Part shown: in pieces, positions 32,983 to 39,915 of the stretch
How the letters are laid out: every line of letters begins with the position of its first letter
How positions within the stretch are numbered: the stretch's first letter is position 1
Assembly: GCA_964468805.1 (NCBI GenBank)
Contig: CAYXWM010000019.1
Coordinates: 1-40,339 of the forward strand
Source: CAYXWM01 sp964468805
GTDB taxonomy: Bacteria > Bacillota > Clostridia > Lachnospirales > WRBF01
Direction: 5' to 3'
Length of the DNA stretch: 40,339 nt
Notes under the pieces: generated by a model
The model's input: only the letters and a program-made list of their open reading frames with translations
What the model was told of the DNA's origin: nothing
The model's database searches: none
Translations under genes and position numbers: made by a program

Positions 32983-34215
32983 ATGTCTAAATTTGATCAA
33001 TATTTTCTAATGAAAAATGAAGATGCTATCGATTACGTTAAGGAAACCCTTGATTTCTTCCCGGCAGACGCTGAACTTGACTGCAAGGAAATAGGCGATG
33101 GCAACTTAAACTATATCTTTAAAGTATTTGATAAAAACACCGGCAAGTCCATTATCGTTAAACAAGCCGGCGGCGAAGCCAGAATTTCTTCCGAATTTAA
33201 GCTTTCCCAAGACAGAAACCGTATCGAATCGGAAATTCTTCAAATGCACTACGAAACCACCGGCGGACTTGTTCCCAAAATCTACAGATTTGATACTGTT
33301 ATGGGTGCTTGCATTATGGAAGACCTCTCCGACCATACGGTTATGAGATACGCCTTAATGAAGCATGAAGTATTCCCGAAATTTGCCGAACATATCTCCA
33401 CTTACTTAGTAAACACATTGTTGGGTACTTCCGACGTTGTTGTGGAACACAAAGCTAAAAAAGAATTGGTTAAAAAATATATCAATCCTCAACTTTGCGA
33501 AATCAGCGAACAACTGGTTTATACCGAACCTTACAACAACAACAAAGACCGTAACCTTGTCTTTGCTCCCAACGCTGAATTTGTTAAAAAGGAACTTTAC
33601 GATGATACAGCCTTGCACCTTGAAGTAGCCAAGTTGAAATTTGAGTTCTTAAACAACGCTCAATCTCTCGTTCACGGCGACTTGCACACAGGATCTATCT
33701 TTATCAAAGAAGACAGCACAAAAGTATTCGACCCGGAATTTGCTTTCTACGGCCCCATGGGTTATGACGTGGGCAACGTTATCGCAAACTTGATTTTCGC
33801 TTGGAACAACGCTATGGCTGTTTGCGAAGACGAAGCAAAACGCAAAGCTTTCACAAACTGGATAGAAAAATCGGTTGAAGACGTTATCGACCTGTTCTCT
33901 GCCAAATTCGTTAAATATTTCGAAGAAAACGTTACAGATGACATGGCTCCCACAAAGGGCTTCTGCCAATGGTATCTTGAAAGCGTCTTAGCCGATACCG
34001 CAGCGGTTACCGGTCTGGAACTGAACCGCAGAATCGTCGGTTTGGCTCAAGTTAAAGATATTACTACCATAGCGGACGAACAAAAGAGAGTTAACGCAGA
34101 ACGTATCTGTATCCGTTCCGCAAAACAATACATTATGAACCGTACAGAGTTTAAAACAGGAAAAGATTTCGTAAACGTTTTTCTTAATATCGCTAAAGAA
34201 TATATGAATATCTGA
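32983..34215 (+). CDS. mtnK: 5-methylthioribose / 5-deoxyribose kinase
   Basis: 410 residues, the usual MtnK length, aminoglycoside-phosphotransferase-like fold. The catalytic loop is LVHGDLHTGSIF with D233, and DPEF (D250) replaces the usual DFE as in MtnK. EIGDGNLNYIFKV (about 36-48) is the nucleotide-binding loop. MtnK phosphorylates the anomeric carbon of 5-methylthioribose; relatives act on 5-deoxyribose. Start follows AAGGAGG. It is co-linear with permease, mtnA and aldolase genes, matching the 5-deoxyribose disposal route (DrdK-DrdI-DrdA) and the DHAP shunt. No other methionine-salvage genes are present. Confidence 0.93.
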   Translation: MSKFDQYFLMKNEDAIDYVKETLDFFPADAELDCKEIGDGNLNYIFKVFDKNTGKSIIVKQAGGEARISSEFKLSQDRNRIESEILQMHYETTGGLVPKIYRFDTVMGACIMEDLSDHTVMRYALMKHEVFPKFAEHISTYLVNTLLGTSDVVVEHKAKKELVKKYINPQLCEISEQLVYTEPYNNNKDRNLVFAPNAEFVKKELYDDTALHLEVAKLKFEFLNNAQSLVHGDLHTGSIFIKEDSTKVFDPEFAFYGPMGYDVGNVIANLIFAWNNAMAVCEDEAKRKAFTNWIEKSVEDVIDLFSAKFVKYFEENVTDDMAPTKGFCQWYLESVLADTAAVTGLELNRRIVGLAQVKDITTIADEQKRVNAERICIRSAKQYIMNRTEFKTGKDFVNVFLNIAKEYMNI

Positions 34216-34258
34216 CAGAATTTTTCAACCTTAGTATTTTCCTCTTTTAAAATTATAA

Positions 34259-34320
34259 ATTCTTTTTGAAAGGGGTTTGGGGAAAACTTTTTCACCGGAA
34301 AAAGTTTTCCCCAAGGTCTT
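34259..34320 (+). repeat. Family A repeat, copy 9 (best stem of the GGGG type)
   Basis: ATTCTTTTTGAAAGGGG followed by a perfect 17-base stem (34277-34293 with 34298-34314), tetraloop ACCG, then GGTCTT. It ends 28 bases before the mtnA start. Confidence 0.75.
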
Positions 34321-34347
34321 AAAGGTTTTAATAAAAGGAGTGCAATC

Positions 34348-35430
34348 ATGTCTGAAAACATAATGAACTATTCAACAGTATCTCTTGACGACGAAAACAG
34401 TGCTTTGGTTATCTTAGACCAAACCAAACTGCCTAATGAAACAGTATTATTGTCTCTTACAAAACAAAAAGATATTTGGAACGCAATCTATCTCTTACAA
34501 GTACGTGGTGCGCCTGCTATCGGTGTTGCTGCGGCTATAGGTATATATCTTGCGGCTAAAGAAATCCAAGCCGATAATTTCCAAGAATTTAACGAACAAT
34601 TCCAAAAAGCCAAAGAATATCTTGCATCATCTCGTCCTACAGCGGTTAACCTGTTCTGGGCATTAAACAGAATGAACGACGTGGTTCAAGCTAATACAGA
34701 TAAAACAGTTGCTGAATTAAAAGAGTTGCTTCATAAAGAAGCGGTTGCAATCATGGAAGAAGATATTTGGGTTTGCAAGAGCATAGGCGAATACGGTCTT
34801 GAGCTTATTGAGGACGGATTCGGCATCCTTACACACTGTAACGCCGGTCAGCTTGCTACCGTAAAATACGGTACAGCCTTGGCGCCCATCCATTTGGGAC
34901 ATGAAAAAGGTTATAAATTCAGAGTGTTCACCGATGAAACTCGTCCTTTGCTTCAAGGTGCAAGACTTTCAGCCTTCGAACTGCATTCCCACGGCGTAGA
35001 TACTACCTTAATCTGCGACAATATGGCGTCTCAAGTTATGAAAAACGGCTGGGTACAAGCTATATTTGTAGGCTGTGACAGGGTTGCGGCAAACGGCGAC
35101 AGCTGTAATAAAATAGGTACTTCCGGCTTGGCGATACTTGCAAAATACTACAATATTCCTTTCTATATATGTGCTCCTACCTCTACAATAGATATGAACA
35201 CCGAAAAAGGCGAAGATATTCATATAGAATTACGTCCGGACGAAGAAGTTACTGAAACGTGGTACTCTAAACGCATGGCTCCCGAAGGCGTAAAAGTTTA
35301 CAATCCTTGCTTTGACTTTGCTGACCACGAGCTTATCACCGCCATCATCACAGAATACGGCGTAGCACGTCCTCCGTTCAACCAATCTCTTAAAGAGATA
35401 TTCGAAAAGAAAAACGCTGCAAAAAAGTAA
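34348..35430 (+). CDS. mtnA: 5-methylthioribose-1-phosphate / 5-deoxyribose-1-phosphate isomerase
   Basis: 360 residues, standard MtnA length. It converts the aldose 1-phosphate to the ketose 1-phosphate. Active-site residues C164 (LTHCNAGQLAT) and D244 (VGCDRVAANGDSCNKIGT) are present, as is RGAPAIGVAAAIG. The related eIF2B-type proteins lack this set. Position between the kinase and the aldolase gives a complete three-step route. No encapsulation-type extension is seen, so it is likely cytosolic. Confidence 0.94.
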   Translation: MSENIMNYSTVSLDDENSALVILDQTKLPNETVLLSLTKQKDIWNAIYLLQVRGAPAIGVAAAIGIYLAAKEIQADNFQEFNEQFQKAKEYLASSRPTAVNLFWALNRMNDVVQANTDKTVAELKELLHKEAVAIMEEDIWVCKSIGEYGLELIEDGFGILTHCNAGQLATVKYGTALAPIHLGHEKGYKFRVFTDETRPLLQGARLSAFELHSHGVDTTLICDNMASQVMKNGWVQAIFVGCDRVAANGDSCNKIGTSGLAILAKYYNIPFYICAPTSTIDMNTEKGEDIHIELRPDEEVTETWYSKRMAPEGVKVYNPCFDFADHELITAIITEYGVARPPFNQSLKEIFEKKNAAKK

Positions 35431-35452
35431 GTAAAAGATAAAGAATAAAACC

Positions 35453-35493
35453 GTGGGGCTTTGCCCCACACCCCACCACTTTTAAAAAAGTGG
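35453..35493 (+). terminator. Two adjacent hairpins after mtnA
   Basis: GTGGGGC-TTT-GCCCCAC (35453-35469) is a strong hairpin, followed by CCACTTTT-AA-AAAAGTGG (35476-35493). No long T run follows directly. They lie in the gap before the aldolase, so partial termination or mRNA processing is possible. Confidence 0.55.
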
Positions 35494-35586
35494 ACAAAAC
35501 TTTTATTAAAAAGACTGTGATTTTTAAACAGATGGTATTTTAGGTATTTACAGTTTTTGAAAACCCAACGCTCTAAGGAGATTGCC

Positions 35587-36489
35587 ATGAAATATATGAC
35601 CGACCATCAAGCTAAGGCTATGATAATAGAGGTTGGCAAGCGTATGTTTGCCAAGAATTTCGTTGCCGCCAACGACGGTAATATAAGCTGTCGTGTGGCA
35701 GAAGATATAATTTGGTGTACACCCACCGGTGTATCCAAGGGTTTTATGACAGAAGATATGCTGGTTAAGATGGATTTGAACGGAAACGTTCTTATGGGTA
35801 ATAAAAAACCTTCGTCTGAAATAAAAATGCATATCAGAGTATATCAAGAAAACAGTGAAGTACAAGGCGTATGCCATGCACATCCGCCTATAAGCACAGC
35901 TTTTGCCGTTGCAGGCATAGCACTGGACAAAGCGATTTATCCGGAAGCATTGGTTAACCTGGGTACAGTGCCCATAGCTCATTACGCTACACCGGGCAGT
36001 ACAGACGTACCCGATTCCATCGCTCCTTTCTGCAAAGATTACAACGCCGTACTCCTTGCAAACCACGGTGCTTTAACTTGGGGCAACACCCTCACAGACG
36101 CTTGGTACCGCATGGAGTCCTTGGAACACTACGCCATGGTCCTTATGTATACCGGCAACATCATCGGCAAAGCCAATGTATTAAGCTGTGACCAAGTTTC
36201 CGATCTTATAGACATAAGAACCTCCATGGGTATTACCGGCGGCGGCGTTCCTGCCTGTAACTTAAAACCCACAAACATGAACGACGTAGTCCGTTCCCAT
36301 ACCATGCTGGTACCCGGCAACGAACGTCAACTTAAAGTATACGACAAAAATAACCCGTCCTCTTGCGGCTGCTCTGTAAGCGAACCCACCGCACCCGCAA
36401 ACCCGGCACCCCAACCGGCCGCCGGCACCCCGGACTTAAAAGATATAATCGATAAAGTAACAAAACAAGTACTTGCCGCTTTGGAATAG
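35587..36489 (+). CDS. Class II aldolase (fuculose-phosphate aldolase-like) with C-terminal encapsulation helix
   Basis: 300 residues from ATG 35587 (AAGGAG 6 bases upstream), about 85 longer than FucA. Residues 1-200 form the class II aldolase/adducin domain: catalytic E79 (SSEIKMH), Zn ligands H98 and H100 (HAHP) and H160 (ANHGAL). After a cysteine-containing segment (SSCGCS, 258-263), a Pro/Ala linker (about 267-281) leads to a C-terminal amphipathic helix, DLKDIIDKVTKQVLAALE (283-300), the layout of a BMC encapsulation peptide. Next to mtnK and mtnA it should cleave 5-deoxyribulose 1-phosphate (or methylthioribulose 1-phosphate) to DHAP and an aldehyde inside the shell. Alternatives are fuculose 1-phosphate aldolase or an MtnB-like dehydratase, which shares the fold. 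Confidence 0.88.
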   Translation: MKYMTDHQAKAMIIEVGKRMFAKNFVAANDGNISCRVAEDIIWCTPTGVSKGFMTEDMLVKMDLNGNVLMGNKKPSSEIKMHIRVYQENSEVQGVCHAHPPISTAFAVAGIALDKAIYPEALVNLGTVPIAHYATPGSTDVPDSIAPFCKDYNAVLLANHGALTWGNTLTDAWYRMESLEHYAMVLMYTGNIIGKANVLSCDQVSDLIDIRTSMGITGGGVPACNLKPTNMNDVVRSHTMLVPGNERQLKVYDKNNPSSCGCSVSEPTAPANPAPQPAAGTPDLKDIIDKVTKQVLAALE

Positions 36490-36545
36490 TTAAAAGACGG
36501 TAATTATTGAAAACTTCTTTAAAAAAATGAACAAGCACGATATTC

Positions 36546-36720
36546 GGCTTTTTTGGAAAGAGGCAGTTTGAGGGAGAGAACCTTTTTTCGCCGTTTATTT
36601 TGAACGATTTTTTTAAGGGAATTTTGCTCTAAAACAGCGAATGCTTCAACGATGTTTTAGAGCAAAAATTTCAACCTTATTTGTTCAGAAAGAAAAAAGT
36701 TTTTCTCCCTCAAGGTCTTT
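36546..36720 (+). repeat. Family A repeat, copy 10, interrupted in its loop
   Basis: Left half is nearly identical to 15057-15106 (GAGGGAGAGAACCTTTTTTC, GCCGTTT) and right half is GTTTTTCTCCCTCAAGGTCT. About 95 bases are inserted at the loop. It ends 28 bases before the next start codon. Confidence 0.65.
36597..36690. repeat. Family D palindromic insert inside a family A repeat
   Basis: ATTTTGCTCTAAAACA pairs with TGTTTTAGAGCAAAAAT with a one-base bulge; the loop is GCGAATGCTTCAACGA. Outer parts also pair imperfectly (TTGAACGA and TAAGG with CCTTA and TTGTTCAG). A divergent relative lies at 30296-30356. Noncoding. Confidence 0.5.
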
Positions 36721-36747
36721 TAATCACCGGGCAATGGAGGAAAAACA

Positions 36748-38085
36748 ATGCGAGTAGTAATCATCGGCGGAGTAGCGGCAGGAATGTCTGCAGCATCAAA
36801 AATAAAACGCCTAAAGCCTGAATATGAAGTTGTGGTCTATGAAAAAGGCGGATTCTTGTCATACGGCGCCTGCGGTTTACCTTATTACGTAGGCGGATTT
36901 AATGATGATTACAGAAAAATGATAGCCAGAACCAAAGAACAATTTGAAGAAACAGGCGTAGAAATACACCTGCAACACGAAGTCTTTGACCTAGACCCTG
37001 CCAATAAACAAATACTGGTTCAAAACAACGAAACCAAAGAGATATTTAAAGATAATTACGATAAATTAATGATAGCCACCGGTGCAAGCCCGGCGGTACT
37101 CCCGGTACCCGGCATAGACGCAAAAGGCGTATATTTCGTCAAAACCATGGAGGACGGTCTTATGCTTAAAAGCATAGTTACCGAGCCATCTTTCCAAAGC
37201 GTTCAAGACGTGGCAATTATCGGCGGCGGCTATATAGGTATAGAAATGGCGGAAGCCTTTATAAAACTGGGCAAAAACGTTACCCTCATCGAAGCGGATA
37301 AGCAAATCCTGTCCTCTTTCGAACCGGAACTTGCCAAGTTAGCCACCGAAGAACTGGAGAAACACGGCGTTGCGGTTAAAACCGGCGAACGCGTTTCCTC
37401 AATCACCGGCAACCCGGTAACCGGCATAACCACCAACCGCGGCTCCTATAAAACCGATTTGGTAATCTGCTCCGTGGGTATCTTACCTGCCACCGGCTTC
37501 CTTAAAAAAAGCGGTATCTCCATGAGCCGCAACGGTGCTATCGTAGTTGACCGTGAAATGCGTACCTCCATACCGGATGTATGGTCAGCCGGTGACTGTG
37601 CCGTTTGTTACAATAAAATCAGCAAAGAGAATATGTTCCTGGCTCTGGGAACGGTTGCAAACAAATGCGGTCGTATAGCCGGCGAAAACATTACCGGCAG
37701 CCACACCAAATTCACCGGTGCCTTAGGTTCCGCCGCAATTAAAGTTTGCGACATAGAAATGGCAAGAACCGGTCTTTCCGAAAACGATGCCAGACAACTG
37801 GGTATAGACTACAAAACGGTAACTGTTGTAGCCAAAGACCATCCTGCCTACTATCCCGACCCAACACCCATAACAATAAAATTAATCTACCATAAACGTA
37901 CCCGAGTACTTCTGGGTGCCCAAACCGCCGGTGCAAAAGGTGCCGTGTTAAGGCTGGACGTATTCGCCGTAGCCATACACAACAGAATGACCACCGACGA
38001 ACTTGGTATGACAGACTTAGTCTACGCTCCGCCATTCGCCGGCGTTTGGGATGCCATACACATAGCCTGTAACGCTGCGAAGTAA
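36748..38085 (+). CDS. CoA-disulfide reductase / NADH oxidase-like flavoprotein
   Basis: 445 residues, pyridine nucleotide-disulfide oxidoreductase family with a single active cysteine. FAD site VVIIGGVAAGMSAASKIKR (about 3-21), redox-active C42 in SYGACGLPYY, NAD(P)H site VAIIGGGYIGIEMAEAF (about 157-173), and second FAD segment SIPDVWSAGDCA. Such enzymes reduce CoA disulfide or oxidise NADH with O2. In this locus it could protect the CoA pool or cysteine enzymes, or help regenerate NAD+ in the absence of an alcohol dehydrogenase; both are inference. Ribosome site TGGAGG. Confidence 0.85.
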   Translation: MRVVIIGGVAAGMSAASKIKRLKPEYEVVVYEKGGFLSYGACGLPYYVGGFNDDYRKMIARTKEQFEETGVEIHLQHEVFDLDPANKQILVQNNETKEIFKDNYDKLMIATGASPAVLPVPGIDAKGVYFVKTMEDGLMLKSIVTEPSFQSVQDVAIIGGGYIGIEMAEAFIKLGKNVTLIEADKQILSSFEPELAKLATEELEKHGVAVKTGERVSSITGNPVTGITTNRGSYKTDLVICSVGILPATGFLKKSGISMSRNGAIVVDREMRTSIPDVWSAGDCAVCYNKISKENMFLALGTVANKCGRIAGENITGSHTKFTGALGSAAIKVCDIEMARTGLSENDARQLGIDYKTVTVVAKDHPAYYPDPTPITIKLIYHKRTRVLLGAQTAGAKGAVLRLDVFAVAIHNRMTTDELGMTDLVYAPPFAGVWDAIHIACNAAK

Positions 38086-38171
38086 AAAGGCGTAATGTTA
38101 TATAAGAGAGTAAAAAAGGGCCGACCAATAACGCCCATAAGTTTTACCATACCAAGAAAGGAGGAAAATAA

Positions 38172-38978
38172 TTGTCCAAGATAATCAGCATGGAAAAAGC
38201 CGCAAAACTTATCTCCGACGGCAATACAGTTGCCTTCGGCGGCAATGTTTTGCACAGAGCTCCAATGGAATTTGTACGGGAACTGGTCAGACAGAATAAA
38301 CGTTACTTAAACGTAGTTAAGACAGCAGGAGCCATGGAAGTTGATATGCTGTGTCTCGGCGGTTGTGCCTGCACGGTAAACGCAGGCTTTATAAGCTACG
38401 AAAGCGAATTCGGATTGGCTAACAACTACAGGGTAGCCGTCCAAAAAGGCTTGGTAAAAGCCAACGAACATGCCTGTTATACGGTAATCTGTGCCTTACG
38501 TGCCGCAAGCATGGGTGTAGGCTTTATGCCGGTAAAAGGTCTGGTGAACAGCCAACTTATAGACTGTAACCCCTATTTTTCAACTGTTACCGACCCCTTT
38601 ACAGGCGACAGAGTAACGGTGGTGGAAGCTATCCGTCCCGATTACGGCATAATCCACGTACACAAAGCCGACAGCCGTGGCAATTGCTACATAGCCGGCC
38701 CTAAGTACGACGATATTTTGCTGGCTAAAGCATCCAAAAACGTTATCGTTACAGCCGAAGAAATAGTCCCCGACGGATACTTCACAGGCGAAACCAAATC
38801 CGACCTGCCTTTCTTCTCGGTAACGGCGGTTGTGGAAGCGAAACAAGGTGCTTTACCCTGTTCCTGCTCCGGTCTGTATGATATAGACAGAGATTATATT
38901 AAATCATTCACAAAACTTAAATCACAAGAAGAACTGCAACAATTTTTAAACACTAAAGGAGGTGGCGGTCATAATTAG
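38172..38978 (+). CDS. CoA-transferase family I, alpha subunit (GctA-like)
   Basis: 268 residues with the class I CoA-transferase fold: KAAKLISDGNTVAFGGN, NVVKTAGAMEVDMLCLGG, MPVKGLVNSQL, and IRPDYGIIHVHKADSRGN. Start is TTG 38172, with AAAGGAGG 7 bases upstream. It overlaps the beta-subunit frame. Family members move CoA between carboxylic acids, and relatives such as IpdAB hydrolyse thioesters. In this locus it might release the acid from an acyl-CoA made by the aldehyde dehydrogenase. Substrate unknown. Confidence 0.82.
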   Translation: MSKIISMEKAAKLISDGNTVAFGGNVLHRAPMEFVRELVRQNKRYLNVVKTAGAMEVDMLCLGGCACTVNAGFISYESEFGLANNYRVAVQKGLVKANEHACYTVICALRAASMGVGFMPVKGLVNSQLIDCNPYFSTVTDPFTGDRVTVVEAIRPDYGIIHVHKADSRGNCYIAGPKYDDILLAKASKNVIVTAEEIVPDGYFTGETKSDLPFFSVTAVVEAKQGALPCSCSGLYDIDRDYIKSFTKLKSQEELQQFLNTKGGGGHN

Positions 38979-39693
38979 AAAAAGCGATATGATGGTATGT
39001 GCCATGTCCCGTTTAATTAATGACGGTGAAACGGTATTTCACGGCGTTTCTTCCCATATGCCTCTGATAGCCGTACTCCTTGCAAAAAGTCTCCATGCAA
39101 AAAATGCCGTCCACCTAAATATACCGGGCGGTATAAATCCCCAAAACCTTACCTTAAAATCCTACACCAGTGCCGGCGATGAACTTTTTAACCAAGCAGA
39201 AGGCATACTGCCCCTGGGCGAAGTTTTCGACTTATCCATGCGTGGCGGTCTGGACGTGGCATTTTTAAGCGGTGTCCAATTTGATTGGGCAGGCAACGTA
39301 AACGCCTCCGTAATCGGCGATTACCATAAACCCAAGGTTCGCTTACCCGGCGGTGCCGGCAGTGCTGTTTTGATTCCCACAGCAAAACGTGCTATAATAT
39401 GGAGAACAAAACACGACTCTCGTACCTTTGTGGAAGATGTGGACTTTATCTCAACCAGAGGCAATGTCTCCAAAATCGTCACCCCTCTGTGCATTTTCAG
39501 CATGGAACAAGGTCAATTGATTCTGGATAGCATACACCCCTATTCATCCATAGAAGAAGTAGCCGACAACACCGGCTTCCCCATAAAATATTACGACATA
39601 GTAACAACTCCCGCTCCCACGGAAGCGGAAATGCAAATGCTCCACACCATAGACCCTAACGATTTAAGGAATATCGAGTTTACATCAAATTAA
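38962..39693 (+). CDS. CoA-transferase family I, beta subunit (GctB-like), catalytic Glu apparently absent
   Basis: About 240 residues, GctB-like: MSRLINDGETVFHGVSSHMP, GEVFDLSMRGGLDVAFLSGV, QFDWAGNVNASVIGDYHKPK. In GctB the catalytic Glu lies in VESG after the first beta-alpha unit; here the equivalent segment reads LNIPGG, with no Glu. The pair may therefore not be a true CoA-transferase. Start is unclear: GTG 38962 overlaps its own ribosome site (AAAGGAGG, 38955-38962), while ATA 38971 or ATT 38974 would fit the spacing, and the first ATG is 38989. Confidence 0.78.
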   Translation: MAVIIRKSDMMVCAMSRLINDGETVFHGVSSHMPLIAVLLAKSLHAKNAVHLNIPGGINPQNLTLKSYTSAGDELFNQAEGILPLGEVFDLSMRGGLDVAFLSGVQFDWAGNVNASVIGDYHKPKVRLPGGAGSAVLIPTAKRAIIWRTKHDSRTFVEDVDFISTRGNVSKIVTPLCIFSMEQGQLILDSIHPYSSIEEVADNTGFPIKYYDIVTTPAPTEAEMQMLHTIDPNDLRNIEFTSN

Positions 39694-39810
39694 TAAATAG
39701 TATAAAGTACTCCGGCAGTTAAATATTATTTAAGTGCCGTTAAATATATAGAAAACTAACTTCAAAGCATCTGCCCTTATATAAAAAAATCAGAATCCCT
39801 TTTTGAATTA

Positions 39811-39874
39811 CAAAGTCTTTTTGAAAGGGGTTTGGGGAAAACTTTTTCTTCAGAAAAGTTTTCCCCAAGGTCTT
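39811..39874 (+). repeat. Family A repeat, copy 11 (before dhaK)
   Basis: AAAGTCTTTTTGAAAGGGG, stem TTGGGGAAAACTTTTTC-TTCA-GAAAAGTTTTCCCCAA, then GGTCTT. It ends 41 bases before the dhaK start. Confidence 0.75.
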
Positions 39875-39915
39875 ATTGTTTTGAAGTTCAAATATATCAA
39901 CCGGAGGAGACTTAT

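Noticed and set aside
32983..36489. Classical methionine salvage pathway
   Set aside because: MtnK and MtnA fit, but MtnW/MtnX or MtnC, MtnD and aminotransferase genes are absent. The third gene looks like an aldolase with a targeting helix rather than MtnB, though MtnB shares the fold and is not fully excluded.
35587..36489. Fucose/rhamnose-type BMC based on fuculose 1-phosphate aldolase
   Set aside because: No fucose or rhamnose isomerase or kinase and no lactaldehyde/propanediol enzymes are present; the neighbours are MtnK and MtnA.
4441..39874. CRISPR array
   Set aside because: The repeats are kilobases apart, are hairpins in intergenic gaps, and no cas gene is present.
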